DNA from: Cytobacillus horneckiae
GTDB taxonomy: Bacteria > Bacillota > Bacilli > Bacillales > Cytobacillaceae
DNA: 64,000 nucleotides
Assembly (NCBI RefSeq): GCF_002835735.1
Contig: NZ_PISD01000049.1
Coordinates: forward strand, 1 to 64,000
Reading direction: 5' to 3'
The notes under the pieces are model-generated. The model saw nothing but the letters and a program-made list of their open reading frames with translations, was not told where the DNA came from and ran no database searches. Made by a program: the position numbers and the translations under genes. Numbering within the stretch: the stretch's first letter is position 1; each line of letters begins with the position of its first letter. Positions 8,498 through 18,964 of the stretch are shown in pieces.

Positions 8498-8995
8498 TTA
8501 CTTTGAACCTTGTGCCATCTTTGGAATAAGAAAAACAAGGATTATGATGACTGCTACAGCAAGAATTGCTAAATATAATGTCTTTAAGCTAGACTGGCTG
8601 TCTTCGCTGCTCTGCTCTGCTGCTTCGTTTGCAGAAGCGATATTTGACTCTTGTGAAAAGAGGTTAAGCTGTTCTGCTTGAAGTGCAACCGTCTTTCTTG
8701 GCTCTGATTCACTTGAGAAGAGTTTCTCTTGCACTTGTTCATTTTGATTCAGGTTTCTTTGATCAAAGGTTAACCCTTTTTGTTCTTCTGGCACCTGCTG
8801 TTTTTGCTTATTTGCTTCATCTCTTAAAAACTCTTTATTATCTCTGAATTCTTTATCCTCATAAAGATTGGGGACAAGGGTTTCTATACTCGGCGCTGCC
8901 CCTGCTGTTTGTGTATGGCAGAGAAGCAGCACCGGCAAGACAGAAAGAATAAAGAGAATGTATTTACGAAGCTTCATAGGTTTCTTCATCGTCAT
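8498..8995 (-). CDS. yueC: Type VII secretion protein EssA/YueC
   Basis: This small membrane protein has an N-terminal hydrophobic segment (YILFILSVLPVLLLC), a polar glutamine/serine-rich middle and a C-terminal membrane helix (TLYLAILAVAVIIILVFLIP). That is the layout of EssA/YueC, an essential core membrane component of Firmicutes T7SS. It overlaps the 3' end of yueB, as in Bacillus and Staphylococcus loci, so translation is probably coupled. The start is uncertain: ATG at 8995, 8989 or 8977, or GTG at 9004 are all possible and none has a clear ribosome binding site. Confidence 0.85.
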   Translation of the reverse strand: MTMKKPMKLRKYILFILSVLPVLLLCHTQTAGAAPSIETLVPNLYEDKEFRDNKEFLRDEANKQKQQVPEEQKGLTFDQRNLNQNEQVQEKLFSSESEPRKTVALQAEQLNLFSQESNIASANEAAEQSSEDSQSSLKTLYLAILAVAVIIILVFLIPKMAQGSK

Positions 8996-11833
8996 TTTGA
9001 GCACTTCTGTTTTTAATATAGTTCACGCCAAATGGGATGAGTGCCAATACAAGGATAATAGCTAGCAACGTAATTACTGCTGGTATGAACAATGTATCTG
9101 GACCGTACTGAATGGACATATAGACTTTAGACATCGGATCCTCATAGCCGATATTAGGTGCGGTTAGCGCCAATAGCGGACTGATGAAGAATAAGACAAG
9201 TCCTACACTAGCAAACCATCCGATTAGGCGTCCGAGCGAGAATCCGACCGACACCACAGCCGAAGCAGCTGCCAAAAGCAATATCGTAAAGACTGTCCAC
9301 TGGATGGCACTTTGTTCTCCTAAAGGATAAATATCCATGCCATACATGCTGATAATCAACCCTACAACTAAGTTTAATAGAATAAACATCGCACCTTTGA
9401 CTAGTTTTGAAGAATTTGAGAAATAGTAGCTGAAATAGCCAATCATTAAACTGCTGATTAACACGATTACTAGCACGACAACAGGCGGCACTTTTTTCTC
9501 TTCCTGCTGTGCTGCTACCTGCCCGTTTACTTGCAGCGGGCTTGCCAAGTGATTATAGACATGACCATTTTTTTGACCGTCAACAAATGTATTTCCTAAT
9601 ACGGAAAAAATATCATCACGATACATCTCTGTTGTGGCTACATTATCTGACCATTTCTCATTTAAGTGGTCTGCATCCTGCTGAACGCTTTGCACCTTCG
9701 TTTGCAGCTCATCTGTATAGGTAACAACATTCGTTTGGCTTTCGCCGATATGATTGATGGCATCATTCATCGTTACCAGTCCATCACTGATGCTTTGCTG
9801 GTTCGTTACAAGCATGCCGCCGTTCTGAGATTCGCCACCTTGAACTGGCGCTTCTCCAATAATCGACACCATTTTTTGCATAACAGCATCTGCACTTTCC
9901 TGAATCACGCCAAGCTCTTCTCCCACTGTCGCTTGCTGCTCCTGCATTTTTCGGCTGTGATCCTCAAAGAATACAGTCGTTTCTTCCTGTAATGATGTTA
10001 GCTTTTCATCTGCTTCTGGCATATCAAGCAGCAACTTATCGAGTATAGACTGCTCATCTTCCTTTATGCCCAAGATTGGATTGAGGCTTGCAACATATGC
10101 TTGTTGGTTTTGCTCATCTCTTAAACTATTGGCAATGGCTGTTTCAAATTTAATCAACGCTGAGTGATAGCTCATAATCAGTTCAGGCTGCTTATTTACT
10201 ATCTCTTTATTGAATGCCTCTCTCAGCACCTTTCTTTCGTTGTTTGGTTCATTTGATTTTAGCAATTGGGATTGAAGTATTTGCTCTTCTTTTTTCTCGA
10301 TTTCGTCCATGACAGGTTGCAATCGATTTCTAAATAAGTCCAAATACTTCTCTTTAAACTGATCAGTTAACGTCTGAATGCGCTCCTGCAAAACAATGAC
10401 TTGCTGCTGCAGTTCAGCCACTTGTTTCTGCAGCTCCTCAACAGTGCCTTGAAGAGGGTTTTCTTCCTCCTGTATGACTCGCAAGTTTTCATTAATGGCA
10501 GTCATTCGCGCGGTCAAGTCTGTTAATTCAGCAATAGCTGAAGTAATTTCTTTAATCTCAGGATCATTGATCTGAGTTAAAGATTCGCTGACAACATTCA
10601 CTTCTGCCACGATAACCGAAAGCTTCTGTCTTTCTTCTTCTAAAGAAGGACCTGGCTGTTCTTCTCCTCCGCCTTCACCTGGATTTTCAGGATTTGGCTC
10701 ATTTCCATCTTGCGGATCCTCTTCAATTGGCTCCTCCGGCAATTCCGGCTGTTCTGTAGAAGCTTCTGCCAATTGTTTTTTCAAATGGGGAATGCTAGTA
10801 ATATATTTCCCTATTTCTTCCTCCTCGGCTTTTCTTCTATATTGAACTAAATCATCTCTTTGTCTCGCTACTTGCTCAATGCGAACCGCAGACAGCTCAG
10901 CCATCGTTTGGTTGTTTTGAGCAGGGTGGTGCCTAAAGCGCCCATGCTTTTAGACAGCTCATCACTTTGTTCGCGAAGATAAGCTCTTAGTTCCATATAT
11001 CTAGGGTTTTGCTGGCTTATGGCATCATTGACCACCGCCATGCTTTCCTGCTGAAGCTGCTGAAGGAGCTCTTGCTGATTATCTTGATACTCTTTGTATT
11101 GCTCGACATATTCGACAAACGAACTTAATGACTGTTCGAATTGCTTCACATTTTCAGTATTGGATACAGTAAACTCTTCATTTGATTTCAAAGAAGATTG
11201 GATGCTTTCAAGCATCGTTTTTTGCTGTTCTATTTCATTGGCTAAATTTTGAGAGCTTGGTGAATAGAAGGCATACATCGTATTCTGGAAATCTATTTCT
11301 TTTTCTAAAATTCCATCAAACTTGCTTCTTACACTCTCTAAATCTTGAGATACATAACTCCAATAAAGAGTAGAAACGCTTGAATTCACTCTGGCAGTCG
11401 CTTTTTCGATTTCACGCAATACTTTTTCGCGATTGACTGCATTCAATTGATCTTGAACGGTATAGCGAAACTCTGCTTTTACAGGCGTTAAATCCTCGTA
11501 TGTCATAATGTTGGTTGAAAAATCAGATGGAATGTATACAACCGCATCAAAATTTTTGTTTTTAAGACCGTTTACGGCTGCACTTCGGCTTAGGACCGTC
11601 CAATCAAAAGATGAATCGGATGATAATACAGAAGCGATTTCCTGCCCAAATTCCAGTTCTTTCTCGTCCTTCTCTGCACCTATATCTTCATTAACAATTG
11701 CGATATTCCTTGTTTCACTTGTACGAACAAGCAGAGGATTATCTCCAATCGAGCTGAAGAAAACAGCTGGAGTTGCAAGGACTAAAACCATTACAATGAT
11801 CATTTTAATGATATATTTTACTTTTTCCGTCAT
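8964..11833 (-). pseudogene. yueB: EsaA/YueB T7SS accessory protein, interrupted by one frameshift
   Basis: Two overlapping frames, 10868-11833 and 8964-10904, together give about 960 residues, near the usual 1000-1070 for EsaA/YueB. The first holds the N-terminal membrane helix (KYIIKMIIVMVLVLATPAVFF) and the start of the extracellular stalk, ending in LGTTLLKTTK. The second continues with the coiled-coil stalk and about five C-terminal membrane helices. At about 10915 the natural reading KTTQTMAELS needs one extra base in ACAACCAAACG, so a 1-bp deletion separates them. YueB is the SPP1 phage receptor in B. subtilis and part of the T7SS envelope complex. If the deletion is real, secretion should be impaired. 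Confidence 0.88.
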
Positions 11834-14800
11834 GAGAACACCTTCCTTTCAGCAGCGCAAAGCGGAATTTTTATTTTCACTTCTTTTCCATTGATTACAT
11901 AATAACCGAAGCCCGGGTGTATTTCGGCTTCCTTGCGGTCATAAGGGAGAGTAAACAATGTTTGATCAGATTTCTTCATTAACAATACTGCCTGACGGAT
12001 TTGTTTCATCTCAGTTGTTAATGAATCATATCCTTTCGATAAATCATTGCTGTTGCCTGCAACGATTACATTAAACCCAAGATGGCTATAATTCCTCATT
12101 AGTTTAGCCATGCGATCTTGAAGCAGAGTGTCCAATGTTTGCGAGAATCTTGAATATCCGTCGATAACGAGCAATATTGGATCAAAGCGACTATTCATTC
12201 TGCCTTGCTGAACCCCTTCTAAATATTCTGTTTCACGAATGGTCAACAGCTCTTCAGCCGCTGTCACCCAATCTGTAATTTGCTCCTTCGTTTCAATATA
12301 AGAAACTGCATCGTCATCAGCATAGCTGGATAAGCCCCTATCGAAGGAGTCAAACACTGCCATCGTCTCAATTCCGCGTTCAATCGCAGTATTAAGAATC
12401 ACTTTGAGGACATTGGTTTTACCTTTTTGTCCTTGCCCCATGACCATACAGTGCTTGTTCGTTTCCAGATTAATCGTTACCGGCTGTACAAACTCTTCGT
12501 CTAAGCCGATAGGAATAAGCCATTGGTCCATTGTTGTGCTGATATAATTCGCAAAATTTACCGTAGTTAATTCAGTAGGAAGCATCGGTATCGGTGCAGG
12601 TGTTTGGCAATGTGCATATTTCTCCTTAAGCAATTTAATATCTTTTCTTATTGCTTCCAATACCTCTAAATCATCTTTCCCTTCAGCAGGCAGGAATACT
12701 TGTGAGAAATGGGCCTCATCTCGTTTAATAATCGCTCTTCCCGGTATTGGTTCAGGACTGAATTCCGTTCTGCCTAAAATGGAAAATGCTTCACTTTGAT
12801 CAAGCAAGTAATGAACAATCTTCATTTTTAAATTATTCACTAGCGCCTGCCTGATTGACGTCACTCTTGTCGCTGTTAAAATCATATAAATGCCAAGCGA
12901 CTGCCCATCACGAACAAACTGATTAATGAATGGTTCGATATCCTGCATTTCTTCTTTAATAAAGTCAAAGTTTTCAATGGCGATAAAAACAATTGGCAGC
13001 TTTTCTTCACTCATACTGTTAAACATCTTAATACTGCTTACTTCGTATTGCTGCAACAACTGTTTCCTTCTTGCGATTTCATCTTTTAACACTCTCATAA
13101 ACTTCTCAATTTTTCTTTCATCATCCATTGAGAAGAAATCAGCTGTATGCGGAAGCTGCCTTAATGGAAGCAATGTGCCATTTCCGAAATCCATTAAATA
13201 AAAATGCACTTCCTCTGGTGTATATCTTTCAGCCATGCTCATTAACAAGGTCATCACTGTGTATGATTTACCGTATCCAGAAGAACCGAATACACCAATA
13301 TTTCCTCCATCTATTACTTGGTATTGATATGGATACTGGCTCTGCTTTTCAGGCTCATCTACAAGAGCAAAGCTGATTTGTTCTTTTTCTAACGATAGAT
13401 GCGCTTTTCTGATCAAGCGCTCGCCTAATGGCGGCAGCCACGGGCTATTTAATTTTTGTATAGCCATCTCCTTTTGCAGCTCTTCAATTCTGCCTACTAC
13501 CGCTTCTATCTCTGTCGTACTATCTTTTTTCTTGCTATCATTTGCGGAAACATCAGATAAAGGTATTAAACCAAGATCTGTAACGAACGCCACTTCATCT
13601 TCCGCTTCAGAATGGTCTTCCATGTATGGGGCACCGCTCCAAGCAGATTGGAATAATTCATATACTTCATTATTGCCCACCTGCAAATAACCTCTACCTG
13701 TAACAGTAATGGATGCGGCATCCGCATTCTTGAGTATTTCCTTGCTGTCATTTGCATCCTGAACTTTTAAAGCGACTTTAAATCTGGCGTTACTCCATAT
13801 TTGTTCATCAATGACTCCTCCAGGCTTTTGCGTGGCAAGAATCAAATGGACGCCTAAGCTTCTGCCGATGCGCGCCGCACTTACCAATTCTCTAATAAAA
13901 TCCGGCTCCTCGCTTTTTAACTCTGCAAATTCATCAGATATTAGGAATAAATGCGGAAGCGGTTCCTCAGCCGCTTTTCGTTTGTATAGGCTTGTATAAT
14001 CATTAATATGATTCACTTGATATTGATCAAATAAGCGTTGCCTTCTTTTTAGCTCGCTTCTAATAGAGGCAAGCGCTCTGGCACTAAAGTTCTTGCTGCC
14101 CTCTATATTTGTAATGGTTCCTAATAAATGCGGCATATTTCTAAATGGCTGTGCCATTCCTCCGCCTTTGTAATCAATCAGCAGGAAGGCCACTTCATGC
14201 GGATGAAAGTGAACAGCCAGCGAAAGTATGTAAGACTGCAAAAATTCACTTTTACCAGATCCGGTTGTTCCTGCAAGCAATCCATGCGGTCCATGCGCCT
14301 TCTCATGAAGATTTAAGTAAACATAATCTTCCTTTCCTTTCATCCCGATCGGTACTGCTAAGGATTTCGCTGATTCTTTTGTTAGCCAGTTTTCTGCTAT
14401 TGGCAGCTTTTCTACTTCTGTCACACTCATCATTTCCAGGAATGATATACTTTGTGGAATCGAGTTTGTCATTCCGATTTGATGATCCAATGTTCTTAAC
14501 AGCCTCGCATAATGTTCATTGCCATCCTTATTATGCTGATCGAGTTTGAAAGGGATGTTTACTGCCTTTTTCTTTTGGATTAATATATCACCTTCATGAT
14601 CATTGATATATCTAATCAAGGTGTGAATATTGTCAGTTAAGTTCTCTTTCGATTCCGCAGCGAAAATGACTGAAATGCCTAAATCATGATGCCTTCCTTC
14701 TAAATACTCAAGAATGACATGATCGGCAATCAGCTGCTGATTCGTAACGATAAAAACTAGATGAGGAGAGAAACGCAGGTTTTCCTTCTCTTCTTCCAAA

Positions 14801-16314
14801 TCCCGTTCCCTAATTAATTCATATATAGAAGATAAAAGCTGATCACGCGTTTGTTCGTTATAGATTAACCCTCTTGCATGCAAATGCGGCAGCTTAAAAT
14901 GCGGCAGCCACTTTACCCATTCCCAGTCACGGTACTCCTCTTCCTTAAAGATGAAGACAAATCGCACATCGTGATAGCTATGGAAAAAAGCAAGCTGGCC
15001 TATCATTTGATGAATTTCATTCTTCACCACTCGTTCTTTCCCAATAAGACCGATGGATCCTTCAGCGAGATTAGCCACAACAGGAACATCTTCAATCTCG
15101 CTATAAATCTTCTCAAGGAGCTGTGATTGTTCAACGAGTTCATCCATTTCTCTGTTGGCCATATCGCTGGCATTTAGAGCAATTTCATAGCTTGATGGGA
15201 CTGTACCAATACCAAGCCTGAATTGTAGAAAGTCATCGCTCTCAAGTGTTCGTTCCCATATTCTATCTGAAATTTGCCCTGTTAAATATTTCATTCTTTC
15301 AAATGCAGGGAAGTGAAACGTTAAAAAATGCCTTTGCTTTTCGGCTAGCTCGTGAAGCTCTTTTCGCTTATTCTCAATATAAATTGTATAAACTTTGTAT
15401 CGCTTTTCCTTTTTTCTTTTCTGATTGCTTCTATCCTTAAAATATTGAACAGAGGAAGTAATTAATGTCGTCATAAACATAACCATCGTTATGATGATAA
15501 ATATGCCCCTTGGCTGAATTAATGCGACGACACCCATCACAATCAGCATCACCAACGGAGGCATGATAATCAGCCACAATCCCCGATTTGAAACATCCGC
15601 TTCCTGAGAAGGAAACGATAGGTTAACTTTTTCATCGGGTTTCTCATATACCATTCTAGGCGTCCTTCGATAAACCGGATATTTCTTTTTCATTTCCGAT
15701 TCTGGAATAGCCATTAAAGGAAGCTGTGACTTAAATTCATGTACACTGGAAACTTCTATCACATCTTCTTCAATGAAGCGAATCATTGTGAAAGGGAAGA
15801 AAAGCCATTCGCCGACATCTATCTGTTGTTTGCCTTGAATCCTTTCTCCATTTACATAGAGCGGCTGATTTTCTTGCTCGACTAGCCATTTTCCCTGTTG
15901 TTTAAATAAAGTGAAGGAAACGTTATTGTGTATATTCAGCGCTGATGAAGTGTAAATATGTGCATGATCATTGGTTGTGGAAAACGTCACTTCCTGTTGA
16001 TCTCCTGCATAATAAACGCCGCGATGATTATATGATGATGTCAGAACCATCTTCATTTTATGGTTATTATCAGTCCATTCAAGCTGGCTCTCATTAGTTA
16101 ATGTTCCGACCGTTTCACCAGATGCTTTCGTTATGGTATAGCCGTGTTCACCCTTTGATAGACGTAAGGGTCCTTCATTAAAAGGGAACCCTTGAAAAGT
16201 AATCGTATGTTTAACATCATTGCCTATCAATATCTCGTCTGTTTGCATCTTGCTTAAATCAATAGATTGATAGTATTGATTATAAAATATCCATAAGGTA
16301 CTCATTTCATTCAC
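11830..16314 (-). CDS. yukBA: EssC/YukBA FtsK-SpoIIIE ATPase of T7SS
   Basis: The 1494-residue protein is of typical EssC length. Residues 1-190 are two FHA-like beta domains; two membrane helices follow at about 230-290 (LWLIIMPPLVMLIVMGV and the next). Three ATPase domains follow, with Walker A motifs GTTGSGKS (about 682), GSSGYGKS (about 1010) and GQGQKGKT (about 1295, degenerate). The first domain has a complete Walker B, FLISDEFAEL. It drives export of WXG100 and LXG substrates through the membrane complex. Its end overlaps the yueB start by 4 nt (ATGA), so the two are co-translated. The start ATG has a GGGAGG site 6-7 nt upstream. Confidence 0.96.
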   Translation of the reverse strand: MNEMSTLWIFYNQYYQSIDLSKMQTDEILIGNDVKHTITFQGFPFNEGPLRLSKGEHGYTITKASGETVGTLTNESQLEWTDNNHKMKMVLTSSYNHRGVYYAGDQQEVTFSTTNDHAHIYTSSALNIHNNVSFTLFKQQGKWLVEQENQPLYVNGERIQGKQQIDVGEWLFFPFTMIRFIEEDVIEVSSVHEFKSQLPLMAIPESEMKKKYPVYRRTPRMVYEKPDEKVNLSFPSQEADVSNRGLWLIIMPPLVMLIVMGVVALIQPRGIFIIITMVMFMTTLITSSVQYFKDRSNQKRKKEKRYKVYTIYIENKRKELHELAEKQRHFLTFHFPAFERMKYLTGQISDRIWERTLESDDFLQFRLGIGTVPSSYEIALNASDMANREMDELVEQSQLLEKIYSEIEDVPVVANLAEGSIGLIGKERVVKNEIHQMIGQLAFFHSYHDVRFVFIFKEEEYRDWEWVKWLPHFKLPHLHARGLIYNEQTRDQLLSSIYELIRERDLEEEKENLRFSPHLVFIVTNQQLIADHVILEYLEGRHHDLGISVIFAAESKENLTDNIHTLIRYINDHEGDILIQKKKAVNIPFKLDQHNKDGNEHYARLLRTLDHQIGMTNSIPQSISFLEMMSVTEVEKLPIAENWLTKESAKSLAVPIGMKGKEDYVYLNLHEKAHGPHGLLAGTTGSGKSEFLQSYILSLAVHFHPHEVAFLLIDYKGGGMAQPFRNMPHLLGTITNIEGSKNFSARALASIRSELKRRQRLFDQYQVNHINDYTSLYKRKAAEEPLPHLFLISDEFAELKSEEPDFIRELVSAARIGRSLGVHLILATQKPGGVIDEQIWSNARFKVALKVQDANDSKEILKNADAASITVTGRGYLQVGNNEVYELFQSAWSGAPYMEDHSEAEDEVAFVTDLGLIPLSDVSANDSKKKDSTTEIEAVVGRIEELQKEMAIQKLNSPWLPPLGERLIRKAHLSLEKEQISFALVDEPEKQSQYPYQYQVIDGGNIGVFGSSGYGKSYTVMTLLMSMAERYTPEEVHFYLMDFGNGTLLPLRQLPHTADFFSMDDERKIEKFMRVLKDEIARRKQLLQQYEVSSIKMFNSMSEEKLPIVFIAIENFDFIKEEMQDIEPFINQFVRDGQSLGIYMILTATRVTSIRQALVNNLKMKIVHYLLDQSEAFSILGRTEFSPEPIPGRAIIKRDEAHFSQVFLPAEGKDDLEVLEAIRKDIKLLKEKYAHCQTPAPIPMLPTELTTVNFANYISTTMDQWLIPIGLDEEFVQPVTINLETNKHCMVMGQGQKGKTNVLKVILNTAIERGIETMAVFDSFDRGLSSYADDDAVSYIETKEQITDWVTAAEELLTIRETEYLEGVQQGRMNSRFDPILLVIDGYSRFSQTLDTLLQDRMAKLMRNYSHLGFNVIVAGNSNDLSKGYDSLTTEMKQIRQAVLLMKKSDQTLFTLPYDRKEAEIHPGFGYYVINGKEVKIKIPLCAAERKVFS

Positions 16315-16326
16315 CTCCCATTGGAG

Positions 16327-17661
16327 TTATTCACCCTTTTTATCTTCGTTCTTTTCTGTTTCTTGTTTTTTGTCTTCATTCTCTTTGGCACCTTGTTCTT
16401 CTTCTTGTCCTTGATTGGCGTCTGCTTCTTCTGCTGAATCAGATGTCACTTCTTCTGCAGGAGGTGCGTTATTCTCCGTACTTTGATCTTCCAGCTCTTT
16501 TTCAAGCTCTTCGATATCTCGCTGATATTCGCTTTTTTCTGATTTTATCTTATCAAGCGCTTCCTGCTTTTCCTCATCTTTTATATCACTATCAGCTTTT
16601 ACTGCTTCCTCATAGTGAATGAGTGCATACATGATTAAATCCAAATCTTCCAATTCTCTTCCTATTTTTAGCGCTTCTTCAGGCTCTCCCCGACCAATAT
16701 ATATCCAATATTGTAAATATCGTTGATCAGATTGAAGAGTAACCGTATTGGAGATATTATCTTTCTGTTCCTCACTTAGTGATTCGTTAACTAAATATGA
16801 TAACGCAAGCTGATATTGAATGACCTTTGGCATATCATCTACTTTATAACTAGCTAAACTTTCAACTACTCTGCTGTATTCGCTCTTTAAAAAATGCTCC
16901 TGACTACCTACAAATGCTGCCTGTTTAGGCTGCGCGATGATCAGGGTATATAATGAAAAGATGAGTAAAGGAATTAAAAATACTGTTAAGCCAATTGCAG
17001 AATACTTCAGCCATTTCCAATTTTTCTTTGTCACTTTTACAAATTGCTTTTCTCCGCGCTCAATTTCCTTTATCTGTTTTTGCAACAGCTCAAGCAGCTG
17101 CTGTTCATCTACTGCTGCCAGTATCTCAGACGTGATTTTTGATAGTTCAATTGTTTGATTGAATTGCAAATACTGCTCAAAGGTATATTGTTTATCTACA
17201 GCTGCAGCAACGGTAGCTTTCAATTCTCTCCATAATCTTTCAGGCGCTTTCTCGTATGGAGGCAGGCTTTCTTTTACTCCATAGTGAAGAAAGTGAGGAC
17301 TTAAGCTTTCGTCTATAAGAATATTGTCTGGGCAAACAATTAAATTAAGTCTTGGAAATGGATGTTTAATCATTGCTTTTACTAGCTGAGAAGCAAATAT
17401 AAATCGGCTTCTATCATCTAATGTTTTCATTTGGGAAAAGGTTTTGAAATATGAAGGTTTATAAAACTTGAGGATTAATTCGTCCTCGGTGAAGATTATT
17501 TCTTTTTCAAGGAAAGATCCTATATCATTCAGCATGCCGATTTCGGCTTCATTGTCTAATTTTATTTTTTCTCTTTGGAACACAATGCTTATCGTATTGT
17601 CTTCCATTTTATACAATGCTTCGAGCTGTTCTTCTAAATATGTTAGTTTCTCCTGCGACAT
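16327..17661 (-). CDS. yukC: EssB/YukC T7SS membrane pseudokinase
   Basis: The first 210 residues resemble an inactive kinase fold (TYLEEQLEAL, then ISIVFQREKIKL and PFPRLNLIVCPDNILID). One membrane helix follows (YSAIGLTVFLIPLLIFSLYT), then an extracellular helical part and a long acidic low-complexity tail rich in E, K, Q and D. EssB/YukC bridges the cytosolic and outer parts of the secretion complex. I place the start at ATG 17661 because GGGAG lies 8 nt upstream; the longer frame from 17712 would overlap yukD. It is followed 12 nt later by yukBA. Confidence 0.93.
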   Translation of the reverse strand: MSQEKLTYLEEQLEALYKMEDNTISIVFQREKIKLDNEAEIGMLNDIGSFLEKEIIFTEDELILKFYKPSYFKTFSQMKTLDDRSRFIFASQLVKAMIKHPFPRLNLIVCPDNILIDESLSPHFLHYGVKESLPPYEKAPERLWRELKATVAAAVDKQYTFEQYLQFNQTIELSKITSEILAAVDEQQLLELLQKQIKEIERGEKQFVKVTKKNWKWLKYSAIGLTVFLIPLLIFSLYTLIIAQPKQAAFVGSQEHFLKSEYSRVVESLASYKVDDMPKVIQYQLALSYLVNESLSEEQKDNISNTVTLQSDQRYLQYWIYIGRGEPEEALKIGRELEDLDLIMYALIHYEEAVKADSDIKDEEKQEALDKIKSEKSEYQRDIEELEKELEDQSTENNAPPAEEVTSDSAEEADANQGQEEEQGAKENEDKKQETEKNEDKKGE

Positions 17662-17674
17662 ATCATTTGCTCCC

Positions 17675-17914
17675 TTATAAAATTTCGAGACGATCCCCGG
17701 TCGTAATTCCACAATCTATAAGCTTTTCATTGCCAGACAGCACGACTTTTTTATTCGCAATCTTTAGCCAGTATCCTTCTCTCGGCTGCCCGGAAATGGA
17801 TCTTGCCTGCCAGACAATATCTATCAAGTTTTTAGCTGTATGATAGTTCGATAGACGGATATCAAAGGTTTCATCTTTATAATTTTTTAAATCTACAGTA
17901 ACCTCTATGTACAC
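17675..17914 (-). CDS. yukD: EsaB/YukD ubiquitin-like T7SS protein
   Basis: This 79-residue protein is the same length as B. subtilis YukD. It has the beta-grasp pattern: YIEVTVDLKNYKD, then FDIRLSNYH, VWQARSISGQPREGYWL and the ending LIDCGITTGDRLEIL. EsaB/YukD is a cytosolic ubiquitin-like protein needed for T7SS function; it lacks the C-terminal diglycine. GTG at 17914 is the start, with AGGTG 6 nt upstream; a longer frame from GTG 17923 lacks such a site. It lies 120 nt downstream of yukE. Confidence 0.93.
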   Translation of the reverse strand: MYIEVTVDLKNYKDETFDIRLSNYHTAKNLIDIVWQARSISGQPREGYWLKIANKKVVLSGNEKLIDCGITTGDRLEIL

Positions 17915-18034
17915 AATAAGCACCTCGCTGCCTAAAACTAATTTATTACAAAAGTAATAGAGAGTTCACAGATAAAGAGCGCCTCCATCGAAATAGACCG
18001 GCGCTCCCCTCTTACTCCATATGACTAGATGAAG

Positions 18035-18328
18035 TTAGCCACGAATTTGGCTTGCAATTTGGCTGTCAGCATCTGCAAGTGCATGAGCTGTGTTTTTAAG
18101 CTGAACAGATACTTCAGTTAAAAGGCGTTGCATATCAACAATTGAAGGGCGCAGGGCTACGTATTGATCAGCAAATGCTCTGCTTGATTCCCCTTCCCAC
18201 ATTCCTTGCAGCTCTTCAATCATTCTATCTAATCTTGAAAGCTGATCCTCCACTTGGGAACTTTCGTTGTTATAGCGAGCAGACATACCTTCTAATTCAG
18301 CTGGTGTTACACGGATAATACCTGACAT
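18035..18328 (-). CDS. yukE: YukE/EsxA WXG100 protein
   Basis: The 97-residue helical hairpin has the WXG turn at residues 44-46 (MWEGES), typical of the secreted EsxA/YukE dimer that engages EssC and is the main substrate of the system. The C-terminal helix (ALADADSQIASQIRG) supplies the export signal region. A canonical sigma-A promoter lies upstream at 18361-18389 and the ribosome binding site is AAAGGAGATG. It is the first gene of the yukE-yukD-yukC-yukBA-yueB-yueC operon. Confidence 0.97.
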   Translation of the reverse strand: MSGIIRVTPAELEGMSARYNNESSQVEDQLSRLDRMIEELQGMWEGESSRAFADQYVALRPSIVDMQRLLTEVSVQLKNTAHALADADSQIASQIRG

Positions 18329-18360
18329 TTAAAACATCTCCTTTTCCAAAAGTTAATTTA

Positions 18361-18389
18361 ATTGTAAAAATACACAATACTAAGGTCAA
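18361..18389 (-). promoter_or_regulatory. Sigma-A promoter of the yukE operon
   Basis: Read on the minus strand, TTGACC (-35) and TACAAT (-10) are separated by exactly 17 bp. The -10 ends about 33 nt before the yukE start codon. This is the only strong promoter visible between the helical-protein gene and yukE. Confidence 0.7.
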
Positions 18390-18501
18390 TTAATAAATAG
18401 TAAAAAATTGAAAAACAGTAAAATTTAACTACTTAATTAGTATAAACGAACAAAATTAATTCTCAATCATTCTTTTTACCCATTTCCAAAGCTATATGAT
18501 T

Positions 18502-18834
18502 CTAGTTTTCTATCGGTACTTCAGATTCTTCATAATTAATTGTAATAAATTGGCTATTCATATCATTCACCTGATAATGATATCTAGCAGCCAGTGTATC
18601 CATTGTACTCATTTGATCATTAACTATACTGTCCATTCTTTGATGTTGGGAAATAAGTGTCTGCATCGTTTCCTCAATCACTTTGCCTGCACTGGCATCC
18701 AGCTCTTTTTTAATCGCAGTAAACAGGCTTTGACTGAGATTCCCCATTTGTTCCAGCTCGCTTTGAAAGAATGCCGCCTTATGATGCAAATCTTGATGCG
18801 GTGTAAATCTGTACGGTTTGGTTATTTGCCCCAT
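18502..18834 (-). CDS. Small helical T7SS-associated protein (lipase partner candidate)
   Basis: The protein is 110 residues, almost entirely alpha-helical and without signal peptide. It has a hairpin-like arrangement with a central LDASAGKVIEETMQ segment but no WXG. It lies between the lipase-like effector (130 nt upstream) and yukE, on the same strand. Small helical partners of this size bind the targeting domain of LXG-like and TslA-like T7SS substrates, and that is the best guess here. The family itself is not recognised. The ribosome binding site is AAGGAGGT. Confidence 0.6.
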   Translation of the reverse strand: MGQITKPYRFTPHQDLHHKAAFFQSELEQMGNLSQSLFTAIKKELDASAGKVIEETMQTLISQHQRMDSIVNDQMSTMDTLAARYHYQVNDMNSQFITINYEESEVPIEN

Positions 18835-18964
18835 AAAAACCTCCTTATCTTAAGAAAACTCAGCGTTCGCTAATTCGTTCCGGCGAATGCCTTGTTTACT
18901 TATGCGATATTTTAACTACAAACCAAATTTTATAAGAAATGTCTAATTTAATAGGTTAAATAAG

